Made by a program: the position numbers and the translations under genes. This document shows positions 1-8,199 of a DNA stretch of 64,000 nt, piece by piece (within the stretch, counting starts at the first letter, position 1; each line of letters opens with the position of its first letter). A model generated the notes under the pieces. It was given only the letters and a program-made list of their open reading frames with translations, was not told where the DNA came from and made no database searches. The DNA comes from Limnohabitans sp. 2KL-1 (GTDB taxonomy: Bacteria > Pseudomonadota > Gammaproteobacteria > Burkholderiales > Burkholderiaceae_C), in NCBI RefSeq assembly GCF_003063435.1, contig NZ_NESL01000001.1, forward strand, positions 372,001 to 436,000, written 5' to 3'.

Positions 1-76
1 GAGTTGATGGCCGTAATGGGTCGGGTGCTTCAATCATTGCTGGAAGTGGCTCCACCGATGTACTTATCGAAAAGCC

Positions 77-943
77 CTAGTTCTTCCCGGCCGTCTGCAA
101 AGCGTATATTCCTGAATATCCCGCCGAGAAATCCGGCGGTAATTCAATGATTCCAGTTTCCACGCGTGCATGAGTAGCCGGCTCGCCCCTGACCATCTGG
201 TTGCGATGGATGCTGTCTACAACGGGTGCGGTATAGGCGAATGAGTCAGCAGCGGCGTACTGAATGATGTAGGTCGTGCGCAAGGTGTCCGAGCGATTTT
301 GACTGGAGCCGTGCACTGCGAGGCCGTGATGTGCCACCACATCTCCCACATCCAGCTCATTGTCGACTACGTTCTCAAAGTCTTCCCGCGTCATCGTGTG
401 GTTGCAATTGAGTTTATAGATGCCGTTTTCCCAATGACTGCGCGGCCCCAACTTGTGGCTGCCGGGGATCGTCTGAAGGCAGCCATTGATGGCGCGGGAG
501 GGATTCAAAGGTACGCTCAGAGCGACAAGATTGGTGTTGGTGTGAGGAAACACCGGCCAGTCCTGATGCCAGCCAATCTCTGCACCTCCATGAGGCAGTT
601 TGAAATTGATCTTCGAGTGGTAAAACTTGACCGCTCCACCAAGCAGGTCTGCGGCGATGTCACCCAGGATCGAATCGAAAGCGGCTTCAACATACACCGA
701 ATCTAGTTCGGTTGGGCTGGAGATACGCCTGATACGTGGCGCAAGGGCGGTATGCGCAGGCTCTAGGTCGTAATGTTTTGACTTTTGCTGGAGTGATCGG
801 CCCTCATCGTACAGTCGCTCAGTGGTCGCGATCAGCCTCGCAAGCAATTTGGGATCAAGTACCTGACGGAGATTGAGATAACCCGTATCGCGGTAGTCCC
901 CGATCTGCTCAAGGGAAAGGATGCGTTGATGGCGGGTATTCAT
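77..943 (-). CDS. Phytanoyl-CoA dioxygenase (PhyH) family protein
   Basis: 288 aa. Probable Fe(II)/2-oxoglutarate-dependent oxygenase; the substrate cannot be told. The PhyH fold is supported by the facial triad: HQD (His126, Asp128, in GWHQDWPVF), distal His211 (LAVHGSS) and the 2-oxoglutarate-binding Arg222, plus the family-typical NGCLQTIPGSHK. Its ATG overlaps the TGA of the second PhyH gene by four bases (ATGA), so the two are translationally coupled and probably work on related substrates or as a two-step pair. Base composition looks less GC-rich than the core genes to the right, suggesting an accessory locus. Family assignment is firm, function open. Confidence 0.85.
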   Translation of the reverse strand: MNTRHQRILSLEQIGDYRDTGYLNLRQVLDPKLLARLIATTERLYDEGRSLQQKSKHYDLEPAHTALAPRIRRISSPTELDSVYVEAAFDSILGDIAADLLGGAVKFYHSKINFKLPHGGAEIGWHQDWPVFPHTNTNLVALSVPLNPSRAINGCLQTIPGSHKLGPRSHWENGIYKLNCNHTMTREDFENVVDNELDVGDVVAHHGLAVHGSSQNRSDTLRTTYIIQYAAADSFAYTAPVVDSIHRNQMVRGEPATHARVETGIIELPPDFSAGYSGIYALQTAGKN

Positions 944-1758
944 CTGGCTTCCTGCGTCGAGCTTGTAAGCGGGAAAATATGGTCGCTTCCCTTGATGAGT
1001 GGTTTTGTATTGGTTGACCGTACGTAGTCAGGACGTGGGTTGGGAACGTCGTTGCACCGGTTTGATACCGGGTTGTAGACCACATAAATCGCCCAACGAT
1101 TGTGCTGGGACAAGTTATGCCCCGAGGCGTGCAGAATATTGCAGTCAAAGAACACCACGGTGCCGGGCTTGCCAGTGATCGCCACCGGTGCGGGGCTGCG
1201 AGCCATGATTTCTAGCAGCTTGTCCTTCGGCGTCACATAAAACTTGTAGCCCGTAGCGTCGTTGAATTCTGGCTCTAGATTGCCCTCTTTGTGGCTGCCC
1301 GGAATGAAGTACAAGCACCCGTTCATTTCTGTTGGCTCGTCCAGCATGACCAACGCTGTAGTTGGACGTGCCTCAGGCATGCCATCTCGCTTCCAAGTTC
1401 CGTAGTCCTGGTGCCACGCCCACACCGAACCGTCAATGGCGGTCTTCAAATTGCATTTGGTGTGATGGATGTAGAGCTCCTGCTCGGAAAGCAGATCCTG
1501 TGCGGGCTCGAGCATACGTGAAGTACGCGAGACGGCATGAAACACCGGTGAACCTGTAGGGCCGTCTTGCTCGTGGACCTGATAGATAGTTTTGGCAATA
1601 TTGCTTCCCTTTTCCCGCACCAAGTGATCGGTGTCGATCACTTGAATTCGCTCAAGCTCGGCCCTCATGGCCGCTACTTCAGGGGCAGAAAAAAGGCCAT
1701 CAAGGGTGAGAAATCCATCACGGCGGTAGGTTTCGATCTGCAGATGGGTGAGGCGCAC
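940..1758 (-). CDS. Second phytanoyl-CoA dioxygenase (PhyH) family protein
   Basis: 272 aa from the preferred GTG start at 1758. That start has an ideal AAGGAG seven bases upstream; an in-frame ATG at 1785 would put this Shine-Dalgarno inside the gene and lacks one of its own. Motifs: WHQD triad start (His116, Asp118), NGCLYFIPGSHKEG, distal His210 (ILHASGHN) and Arg221 (QHNRWAIYVVYNP). Fe(II)/2OG oxygenase; relatives act on small metabolites and lipids. First gene of a two-gene operon, downstream of a convergently oriented-free GntR regulator on the same strand. Clearly diverged from its neighbour, so not a recent duplicate. Confidence 0.85.
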   Translation of the reverse strand: MRLTHLQIETYRRDGFLTLDGLFSAPEVAAMRAELERIQVIDTDHLVREKGSNIAKTIYQVHEQDGPTGSPVFHAVSRTSRMLEPAQDLLSEQELYIHHTKCNLKTAIDGSVWAWHQDYGTWKRDGMPEARPTTALVMLDEPTEMNGCLYFIPGSHKEGNLEPEFNDATGYKFYVTPKDKLLEIMARSPAPVAITGKPGTVVFFDCNILHASGHNLSQHNRWAIYVVYNPVSNRCNDVPNPRPDYVRSTNTKPLIKGSDHIFPLTSSTQEAR

Positions 1759-1809
1759 TGGCAAACTCCTTAAACAGGAGTTCATGGTATGTGACTGGTA
1801 TGCCAGATG

Positions 1810-2496
1810 TCAAGTGCGGGTAATCAGGGTCCTGTGGGCGAAACCGAAAAGATCATCAATCAACCGATCACTTGCCTCGGCAGCCTTGTCAGATTTGCCG
1901 GAGGCCATCGCACGTGCAAGGGCCACGTGCAGACGCAGTGTCGCGTTGACTTGATCATGGTGATGGTAGAACCAGAAACGCCGTGAGGCCGAGTGCAGAG
2001 CGGACACGGCCGCAGCAGCCACAATGTTCCGAGCGCTGTGTGCTGACTGCCTGTTCATTTCATTGTCCCATTTCAGGAATGCTACAAGGTCATCAGACTT
2101 CACAGCAGTCTCCATGTTCTGAGCAATGGCGGCCATGGTCTCGCGCTCTGCCAGAGTGGCACGCGTAGCTGCAGATCGAGCAATAAGGCGGTCGAGTTCG
2201 CGCCGTGTCTCTAGGATTTGGAGTTGATGACCCACGTCGATGGCGGTGACCACCACACCGCGACGGGGCAAGATCTGAACAAGATGTTCGCGCGCCAGAC
2301 GCTGCAAGGCTTCACGGATCGGCGTATGCCCAATGCCGATGCGTTCGCTGAGCATGGCCTCAGACACCACGCTGCCCGGCGCGAGTTCAAGAGTCACGAT
2401 CATCTCTTCAATGAGGCGATAAGCTTCCTCGTTGAGTGAGGGCGGCACCTGGCTAGGAGTAGGCGATTTCGAGAGTACGCGAGGTCGACTGGTCAT
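1810..2496 (-). CDS. GntR-family transcriptional regulator (FadR/FCD type)
   Basis: 228 aa from ATG at 2496 (an in-frame TTG lies two codons earlier). N-terminal winged HTH, residues about 20-85, with the classic GntR recognition segment IGHTPIREALQRLAREHLV; then an all-helical FCD effector domain with candidate metal ligands (Asp in LKWDNEMN and His in RLHVALA). It sits 51 bases upstream of the PhyH pair on the same strand, so it is a likely ligand-responsive regulator of them, by position only. GntR/FCD regulators commonly sense carboxylic acids. Confidence 0.85.
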   Translation of the reverse strand: MTSRPRVLSKSPTPSQVPPSLNEEAYRLIEEMIVTLELAPGSVVSEAMLSERIGIGHTPIREALQRLAREHLVQILPRRGVVVTAIDVGHQLQILETRRELDRLIARSAATRATLAERETMAAIAQNMETAVKSDDLVAFLKWDNEMNRQSAHSARNIVAAAAVSALHSASRRFWFYHHHDQVNATLRLHVALARAMASGKSDKAAEASDRLIDDLFGFAHRTLITRT

Positions 2497-2907
2497 AATC
2501 AATATGGTGCCACAAGAAAATCCCCGACACTACAACTCACGAGGCATTTAGGATGGTGGCACGACCGCTTTGAGTCAGTATTAGCCATCTCGCCAATATA
2601 AAAGGATCGTCATCACCTCGAAGCGATCCAGAGCTTTGCAACTGTCAGCTGATCAGATTAAACCGGTCAGCGGACGAAGCAGTGACTACTGAGTTCGAGT
2701 GCCTGCTTCTGAGTTGAAGCCAAGAAGTTACTGTCGGATACGACCGACCGCTATCGCTGTATCTGAGTCAGGGGCTGGTTCACCGTGAAGACCGCTTTGG
2801 GTCGAAACGAGTCCTTCAAGCAAGTCGCCATAGCAACAGCTCGGCATGCGCGTTCGCTTTCGTGAGCGCTGAACACTTCTCTAGATCCGACCCGCTACGC
2901 AAGAAGC
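2497..2907. other. Gene-free stretch
   Basis: About 410 bases between the GntR gene and the mmsA terminator. No open frame here has a credible start, ribosome-binding site or recognisable motif. The sequence is less GC-rich than its surroundings at the left and shows no repeat, IS end or tRNA. It probably contains the promoter of the GntR gene at its left edge (around 2500-2560). Confidence 0.5.
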
Positions 2908-2946
2908 CAAAGAAAAGGCCTCGCCACGCCGAAGCGCAACGAGGCC
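2908..2946 (-). terminator. Rho-independent terminator of mmsA
   Basis: Read on the minus strand: GGCCTCG (2946-2940), wobble-paired TTGCGC, a TTCG tetraloop, GCGTGG, CGAGGCC (2923-2917), then TTTTCTTT. The stem of 13 pairs closed by a C-TTCG-G loop is a textbook intrinsic terminator 20 bases after the mmsA stop. Confidence 0.85.
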
Positions 2947-2965
2947 CACTTGCAAGATGTGATGA

Positions 2966-4477
2966 TTACTTGGCAGTAGGCATCACAAACTCAGCCCCCT
3001 TGCCAATGCTCTCAGGCCAGCGCTGCATGATGGACTTTTGCTTGGTGTAGAACCGCACGCCTTCTTCGCCATAGGCGTGCATGTCGCCAAACAGCGAGCG
3101 CTTCCAGCCGCCAAAGCCGTGCCAGGCCATGGGCACCGGGATGGGCACGTTGATGCCGACCATGCCCACCTGAATGCGGCGGCTGAATTCGCGGGCCACG
3201 TTGCCGTCGCGGGTGAAGCAGCTCACGCCGTTGCCGAATTCGTGGTCGTTGATGATTTGCACCGCAGTCGCAAAGTCGGGCACGCGCACGCAGCTTAAGA
3301 CCGGGCCAAAGATTTCTTCTTTGTAGATCTTCATGTCGGTGGTCACGTTGTCAAACAGCGTGCCGCCCAGCCAAAAACCTTGCTCGCAACCGGCACCGGC
3401 CTTTGCACCGTCAAATTCGCGGCCATCGACCAAGAGCTTCGCGCCTTCGGCCACGCCCGCGTTGATGTAGCCCTTGATGCGCTGACGCGCCGCGTCGGTC
3501 ACGATGGGGCCCATTTCGGCGGCCAGGTTTTCGCCGTTCAGCACTTGCAGCGCCTTGGTGCGCTCGATCAGCTTGGGCAAGATCTTGTCGGCCACATCAC
3601 CCACCAACACCGCCACGCTGATCGCCATGCAACGCTCGCCAGCCGAGCCGTAGCCAGCGCCGATCAGCGCGTCCACGGTCTGGTCGATGTCGGCGTCGGG
3701 CATGACCACCAAGTGGTTCTTCGCGCCGCCCAAGGCTTGCACGCGCTTGCCGTGGTGAGCGCCGGTTTCGTAGATGTAGTTGGCAATCGGTGTGGAGCCC
3801 ACAAAGCTGATGGCTTTCACGTCGGGGTGCTCCAGCAGCGCGTCCACGGCTTCTTTGTCGCCCTGCAACACGTTGAACACGCCGTCCGGCAAGCCCGCTT
3901 TTTTCAGCAACTCGGCCATGAACAACGAAGGCGTCGGGTCGGTCGGGCTGGGTTTCAAGATGAAGGTGTTGCCCGCCGCAATCGCCACCGGGAACATCCA
4001 CATGGGCACCATGACGGGGAAGTTGAAGGGCGTGATGCCCGCGACCACGCCCAGAGGTTGGCGCAGCGTCCAGTTGTCGATGCCGGTGGACACTTGGTCG
4101 GTGAAGTCGCCCTTGAGCAGCTGCGGGATGCCGGTGGCAAATTCCACGATGTCGATGCCGCGCGAAACCTCGCCTTGCGCGTCGGTGAACACCTTGCCGT
4201 GTTCGGCGGTGATCATGTGGGCCAATTCGTCCTTGTGGGTGTTCAGCAGTTCGAGAAACTTGAACATCACGCGGGCGCGGCGCAGTGGGGGTGTGTCGGC
4301 CCAGGCAGGGAAAGCGGCTTGCGCAGCGGCCACGGCTTTGGCGACTTCGGCACTGTTGGCCAAGGCCACATTGCCGGTCACGGCACCGGTGGCGGGGTTG
4401 GTCACAGGCTGGCTGCGGCCCGAAGCGCCTGCGGCGACTTGGCCGCCAATGAAATGACCGATGTTGGAAGTGCTCAT
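2966..4477 (-). CDS. mmsA: Methylmalonate-semialdehyde dehydrogenase (CoA-acylating)
   Basis: 503 aa. Oxidises methylmalonate semialdehyde (or malonate semialdehyde) with NAD+ and CoA to propionyl-CoA (or acetyl-CoA), the last step of valine catabolism and part of inositol or beta-alanine breakdown. ALDH fold with [14 protein letters not shown] (oxyanion Asn), the catalytic Cys in [14 protein letters not shown] and the [11 protein letters not shown] / [13 protein letters not shown] tail typical of the MMSDH branch. Start chosen at 4477: AAGGAGT lies just upstream and the protein then begins [12 protein letters not shown] as in relatives; an upstream in-frame ATG (4636) would read through the REPIN. 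Divergent from a LysR gene that probably controls it. Confidence 0.93.
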   Translation of the reverse strand: MSTSNIGHFIGGQVAAGASGRSQPVTNPATGAVTGNVALANSAEVAKAVAAAQAAFPAWADTPPLRRARVMFKFLELLNTHKDELAHMITAEHGKVFTDAQGEVSRGIDIVEFATGIPQLLKGDFTDQVSTGIDNWTLRQPLGVVAGITPFNFPVMVPMWMFPVAIAAGNTFILKPSPTDPTPSLFMAELLKKAGLPDGVFNVLQGDKEAVDALLEHPDVKAISFVGSTPIANYIYETGAHHGKRVQALGGAKNHLVVMPDADIDQTVDALIGAGYGSAGERCMAISVAVLVGDVADKILPKLIERTKALQVLNGENLAAEMGPIVTDAARQRIKGYINAGVAEGAKLLVDGREFDGAKAGAGCEQGFWLGGTLFDNVTTDMKIYKEEIFGPVLSCVRVPDFATAVQIINDHEFGNGVSCFTRDGNVAREFSRRIQVGMVGINVPIPVPMAWHGFGGWKRSLFGDMHAYGEEGVRFYTKQKSIMQRWPESIGKGAEFVMPTAK

Positions 4478-4523
4478 GGGGGACTCCTTGTGGCTTGCGC
4501 CGGTTGCTCGTGGATTTGTCTTT

Positions 4524-4598
4524 TGTAGGAGCCCACCCTGTGGGCGATTCTTTGATCGACTACTCATCTGGGAATCGCCCACAGGGTGGGCTCCTACA
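4524..4598. repeat. REPIN-like element: two REP palindromes, inverted
   Basis: Arms 4524-4550 and 4572-4598 are a perfect 27-base inverted repeat around a 21-base spacer. Each arm starts (T)GTAGGAGCCCACC and holds its own small palindrome GCCCAC-CCT-GTGGGC. A GTAGGAGC head plus internal palindrome is the general form of REP sequences moved by RAYT (TnpA-REP) transposases, and two inverted REPs make a REPIN. It lies in the intergenic space between mmsA and the LysR gene. No second copy or RAYT gene was seen in this window. Confidence 0.8.
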
Positions 4599-4656
4599 TT
4601 GCGCATTGCAGTGTAGGCACCCCCGCCATGCCCCACAAGCCTTTAAAGCTGAATTG

Positions 4657-4678
4657 ATTGTTCAAAATAATGAACAAT
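4657..4678. promoter_or_regulatory. LysR-type operator, T-N11-A palindrome
   Basis: ATTGTTCA, six bases, TGAACAAT: a perfect 8-base inverted repeat containing the T-N11-A core typical of LysR-family sites. It lies at the start of the LysR gene itself, as expected for negative autoregulation, and 180 bases from the mmsA start. Confidence 0.55.
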
Positions 4679-4684
4679 ACTCGG

Positions 4685-5623
4685 ATGGAAGAGCAAAAAA
4701 TCAACACCCTCTGGACCCACCTGCACTGGCTGAGCGTGCTGGCGCAGCAGGGCAGCTACACGGCGGCTGCCGCCCGCTTGGGCGTGAGCAAGGCCGCTAT
4801 GAGCCAGCGCATTGCCGAGCTGGAGCGTGCGGCCAAAGTGACCTTGGTGCAGCGCACTACCCGCAGCCTGCGCCTGACCGAGGCGGGCCAGCGGCTGGTG
4901 GACGAGACCCGTGCCTCGTTCGAGCAAATCGAGCAAAGCTTCGCCCAAGTGCGCGATTTGGCCGAACAGCCCAGTGGCTTGTTGCGGGTGACGGCCCCGG
5001 TGGCCTTTGCGCGCCAGCAACTCGTGCCCTTGTTGGCCGATTTCCTCAAAGACTATCCCGACGTGCGGATCGAGCTGGACCTGTCCGACCGCCTGAGCAC
5101 CTTGGCCACCGAAGGCTATGACCTGGCGATTCGCCACACCGCCCGCCCGCCCGACACCCATGTGGCCTGGGCGCTGTGCGACACCGAATCGGTGCTGGTG
5201 GCGACCCGCGCTTATTTGCGCAAACACGGAGAGCCGCAGACCCCTGCCGAGCTGCAGGGGCACAACTGCCTGCACTACCCCCGCTCGCAAGACACCCCGG
5301 CCTGGACGTTTGAGCCACGCCAGCCGTCCATCGCTGGCGAGCGCATCACCGTGCCCGTGAGTGGCAACTTCGCCGCCAACAACAGCGAGGCCCTGCGCGA
5401 AGCCGCATTGGCGGGCGCAGGCATCGCCCTCATGCCCGACTTCAGCGCCCAGACCGAGTTGCGCAAGGGTCATTTGGTGCGTGTGCTGCCCGATTGGAAA
5501 CCCGTAGGCGCGTTTGCCGAAACCATTTACGCCATCCGCCCGTATGCGCCACATGTGCCCCGGGCCGTAACGGCGCTGGTGGCGCGTTTGAGGCAGGGAC
5601 TGGGCAGCGGGTTTGGGGGGTGA
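4685..5623 (+). CDS. LysR-family transcriptional regulator
   Basis: 312 aa from ATG 4685. N-terminal winged HTH (residues about 5-65: LSVLAQQGSYTAAAARLGVSKAAMSQ, in which the Ala/Ser helix is diagnostic), then a periplasmic-binding-protein-like effector domain (about 90-300) of the CrgA/PA-type subgroup (SGLLRVTAP, LDLSDR, DLAIRH). Alternative starts are ATG 4670 and TTG 4658; both lie inside a perfect palindrome that looks like the operator, so 4685 is preferred, though no start has a good Shine-Dalgarno. Divergent from mmsA; likely its regulator by position. Confidence 0.88.
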   Translation: MEEQKINTLWTHLHWLSVLAQQGSYTAAAARLGVSKAAMSQRIAELERAAKVTLVQRTTRSLRLTEAGQRLVDETRASFEQIEQSFAQVRDLAEQPSGLLRVTAPVAFARQQLVPLLADFLKDYPDVRIELDLSDRLSTLATEGYDLAIRHTARPPDTHVAWALCDTESVLVATRAYLRKHGEPQTPAELQGHNCLHYPRSQDTPAWTFEPRQPSIAGERITVPVSGNFAANNSEALREAALAGAGIALMPDFSAQTELRKGHLVRVLPDWKPVGAFAETIYAIRPYAPHVPRAVTALVARLRQGLGSGFGG

Positions 5624-5633
5624 GCGCAGCGCG

Positions 5634-6509
5634 TCAACCGTCGAGATGGATCAGGCCATCAGCCAGCACCCGTTGGGCATCTTCTTGCCCGAGTGCGAAA
5701 GCATCTTCCACCGTGGTGCCTCGCCGGCAGTCCCATGTGGACACGGGCACTTTGTGGCTGGGTTGCCAGTAGATGCGCCCGTGTGCCTGAAACAGTGTCG
5801 GTTTGCCAGGGTAGTGGCGCGTCAGCAAGACCAGGGTGGATGCTTTTTCTGACGTTGTCTGAGCCGGGATCGGCGCGTTGTCGGTGTAGCCGCCGTCAAA
5901 AGCCCATTCACCTTGCAGATGGACACCGGACATGAAGGGCGGTGCTGCGGCTGCGGCTCTCAGCGTGGTTTGGGCTTCTTGGGCGGTGGTGCAGTCTTGC
6001 AACGCGAAGAACGCCTGTTTCAAACCCAGAAACCGGGGCAGGGCCGGGTGGATGTTGTGAAACAGTTGTTTGTCCACCAGATAGGCCAAAGTGCCTGCGG
6101 CCACGCTGCCTGCCAGACCCAGCGCGCGGGCCGGTCGCGTCACAGCCACCAGCAAGCGGCTGGGGGCGGATTGAATGGCTTTGAAATGACCTTCATTGAC
6201 GAAATGAGCCAGCCAGGCGGGGTAAACCGTTTGATGGGCAAAGTTCAATTGCAGGCGTGTCAGGCCGCGCCAGTCAAACAGTTGGGCGTTGGCGGCATAC
6301 AGACGCTGGCAGGCCTGCAGCGCCGTGCTGGTGCTGCCCGCCAAAAACGATGCGGCAATTGCAGCCCCTGCGCTGGTGCCAACCAGTGAGGCGGGCAAGC
6401 GTGCACCGTACGCCTGCAACTGCGTCAGCAGACCGGCCTGCCACCAGCAACGGTTGCCGCCACCTGCAAAAGCCAGGGTCTGGACTTGTGAAAAATTCAG
6501 GGCTTGCAT
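5634..6509 (-). CDS. Patatin-like phospholipase
   Basis: 291 aa. Serine acyl hydrolase of the patatin fold: oxyanion loop AGGGNR (15-20), nucleophile elbow GTSAG with Ser46, and the catalytic Asp in DGGYTDNAP (about 210). Length fits single-domain bacterial patatins. No signal peptide is seen, so it probably acts in the cytosol on lipids. Convergent with the LysR gene, with only ten bases between the stops. Substrate not predictable. Confidence 0.85.
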   Translation of the reverse strand: MQALNFSQVQTLAFAGGGNRCWWQAGLLTQLQAYGARLPASLVGTSAGAAIAASFLAGSTSTALQACQRLYAANAQLFDWRGLTRLQLNFAHQTVYPAWLAHFVNEGHFKAIQSAPSRLLVAVTRPARALGLAGSVAAGTLAYLVDKQLFHNIHPALPRFLGLKQAFFALQDCTTAQEAQTTLRAAAAAPPFMSGVHLQGEWAFDGGYTDNAPIPAQTTSEKASTLVLLTRHYPGKPTLFQAHGRIYWQPSHKVPVSTWDCRRGTTVEDAFALGQEDAQRVLADGLIHLDG

Positions 6510-6565
6510 GGGCTTTTATTGAATAAATAAGTATTCTATGGGCCTGTCATTCAAGAGGCACGCCC

Positions 6566-6792
6566 ATGAAATTTTGGCTCAAAGACAACCGCAGTTTCAT
6601 CCTGTTCCTGTGCTGTTTTGGCGGCTTTTCGCTTGGCCGTGGCCGACTGGAACCCAATCCCGTCGGGCTCCATGCGTCCGACGTTGTTGGAGGGCGATGT
6701 GGTGGTGGCCGAGCTGGGCGAGCCGCAGCGCGGGGACTTTTGCTTCGCCCAAAGACGGCGTGCGCTGGATCAATTGCTTGGTCCAACTTTAA
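6566..6792 (+). pseudogene. Broken signal peptidase I (S26 family) remnant
   Basis: Three pieces of one protein lie in three different frames. Frame of 6566: MKFWLKDNRSFILFLCCFGG (membrane anchor). From about 6622 in the next frame: FRLAVADWNPIPSGSMRPTL, then LLEGDVVV, including the catalytic Ser box PSGSMRPT. From about 6745 in the third frame: SPKDGVRWINCLV, then a stop. Between the Ser box and EPQRGD the roughly 16 residues expected in relatives (the NRLAYD... segment) are missing. Two frameshifts plus an internal deletion and loss of the C-terminal half: a dead copy of a short lepB-type gene. The real lepB must be elsewhere. Confidence 0.75.
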
Positions 6793-6814
6793 AAGATTTC
6801 ATACAAGGGCAAAC

Positions 6815-7270
6815 ATGAAAAGCACCGTGACAAGACAAGCTACGTTGGCAGATTTGGATGCCTTGGTTGAGTTGATGGACGGATATCGACAGTTTTACGG
6901 GCAAACCAGTGATCCAGTGGCAGCCAGGCGGTTTTTGCTTGACCGGTTTAACCACGGAGAGTCGGTTATTTTTCTGGCTTCTCAAGACGGCATACCTGTG
7001 GGTTTTACCCAGCTATATCCCTCATTTTCCTCAGTGTCCTTAGCGCGAATATTTGTGTTGAATGACTTGTATGTGAATGAACAAGGACGCAGAAATGGCG
7101 TGGGTCGCGCTTTGATTTCAGCAGCCATCGAGTTCGCGAAAACCGTGGGTGCTGTGCGTTTGACGCTGTCAACCGCAGTCACTAACCTTTCCGCCCAGTC
7201 TTTGTACAGCGACATGGGTTGGGTTAAGGAAGATGATTTCTACTTTTATCGTTGGGCAACGACGGCATGA
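6815..7270 (+). CDS. GNAT-family N-acetyltransferase
   Basis: 151 aa. Acetyl-CoA-dependent acetyltransferase fold: central strand LARIFVLNDLYVNEQGRRNG followed by the pyrophosphate loop GRRNGVGRAL and the C-terminal LYSDMGWVKED. Starts at the ATG 6815 just after the pseudogene; an upstream extension in the same frame is only the out-of-frame pseudogene. Lower GC than neighbours by eye. Substrate unknown (could be an amino acid, amine or antibiotic). Confidence 0.85.
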   Translation: MKSTVTRQATLADLDALVELMDGYRQFYGQTSDPVAARRFLLDRFNHGESVIFLASQDGIPVGFTQLYPSFSSVSLARIFVLNDLYVNEQGRRNGVGRALISAAIEFAKTVGAVRLTLSTAVTNLSAQSLYSDMGWVKEDDFYFYRWATTA

Positions 7271-7359
7271 TGCACCGCTTGTACATGCTGCCGGTGGCAC
7301 CTGTGCACAAACTGATCGTGCCGTCGGTGATGCGGGCGTTGGGATAGCAGCGTCTGTGG

Positions 7360-7782
7360 TCAGCCCGGATGGTGGTCTTTCAGCAGCATCTGACGTGAAA
7401 AGACCAGAAACTCGTCCAGATGCAACTGGATGATGTTGACCGTGATGGGCAATTGCAGGGTCTGGTATTCGTGGACGGCAATGTTTCGGAAGCCCACCAT
7501 GTGTTTCATGGACTCCGCCAGTTCGGGGTCGAGCCAGTTTGCGTTGGCCAGCAGCGCAAAGACATCGCGTGAGCTTTGCGGCAGGCCCAGACTTTCCCGA
7601 CGGATGATGTGATGGCCCATGTCGAGCGCCGCTTCGCATGCACGCTGGATGTTCAAAATGGCCGCGTCTTGACGTGTTAAGTTGGTGGCAAAGGTTTCGG
7701 GATCGGCATTGAACTCATCGCGAGCTCGGGCGACGCAGCGTTCAATGGTGGCGGCTTTGTTCAGCAAAACGTCATCGGCCAT
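7360..7782 (-). CDS. hepT: HepT-like ribonuclease toxin (DUF86)
   Basis: 140 aa helical HEPN protein. Carries the catalytic/AMPylated motif R-X4-H-X-Y as R99-NIAV-H104-E-Y106 near the C-terminus. In the studied MntA-HepT systems HepT is an RNase that is silenced when MntA adds AMP units to the motif tyrosine. Overlaps the end of the nucleotidyltransferase gene by 11 bases, so it is co-translated with it. The antitoxin is the first gene here. Motif intact, so probably functional. Confidence 0.85.
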   Translation of the reverse strand: MADDVLLNKAATIERCVARARDEFNADPETFATNLTRQDAAILNIQRACEAALDMGHHIIRRESLGLPQSSRDVFALLANANWLDPELAESMKHMVGFRNIAVHEYQTLQLPITVNIIQLHLDEFLVFSRQMLLKDHHPG

Positions 7783-8176
7783 ACACGCTTCCTCTTTGCG
7801 TCACATCGCCGATCAACCCGGATCGGGCTTCGTTGAGCGCCATTTTTTCGCTGAGCATGGCCGCTTCAAACAAGCCAGCCCGGACATCCTTGCGCCACCA
7901 GGCGGTGCCCAGGGTCAGAATTTGGTATTGCATGACGGTGGACGCTGCACGAATGTCCAGCAAATCCACCGGGCATCCTGCGATGTCGGCCAGTGGGCCG
8001 GACAGGCCAAAAAGCGTCACAGGGTCCCCATAGCCTTCGAGCAAAACAGCCAGATCGAGGTCGCTGTCAGAGCGCGCAGATTGCCCTTGATTCTGTATGC
8101 GACTGCCAAAAGCATAGACCGCCAGCAGACCGGGCAGGCGTTGCTGGAGCAGGGTGATTAAGGCGTCTTTGTGCAT
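7772..8176 (-). CDS. mntA: MntA-like minimal nucleotidyltransferase antitoxin
   Basis: 134 aa. DNA polymerase beta-type minimal nucleotidyltransferase: FGSRIQNQGQ then SDSDLDLAVL supplies the GS motif and the metal-binding Asp pair (about residues 24-41). Known relatives transfer AMP to the tyrosine of the partner HepT and so neutralise it. Start at ATG 8176 gives the family length. Overlaps hepT by 11 bases. Sits 23 bases after the marC stop on the same strand, so may also be read from the marC promoter. Confidence 0.85.
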   Translation of the reverse strand: MHKDALITLLQQRLPGLLAVYAFGSRIQNQGQSARSDSDLDLAVLLEGYGDPVTLFGLSGPLADIAGCPVDLLDIRAASTVMQYQILTLGTAWWRKDVRAGLFEAAMLSEKMALNEARSGLIGDVTQRGSVYGR

Positions 8177-8199
8177 GTTTGGATTGTGCCTTGAAGGGC

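Noticed and set aside
3380..4528. 382-codon frame antisense to mmsA
   Set aside because: mmsA is intact on the minus strand; the frame is its shadow.
7271..7359. Small frame of about 26 codons after the GNAT gene (MMHRLYMLPVAP...)
   Set aside because: Too short, no ribosome-binding site and no recognisable family.
8177..8190. CACAAT box six bases before mntA as another leaderless promoter
   Set aside because: No -35 match, only 23 bases after marC on the same strand; readthrough from marC is simpler.
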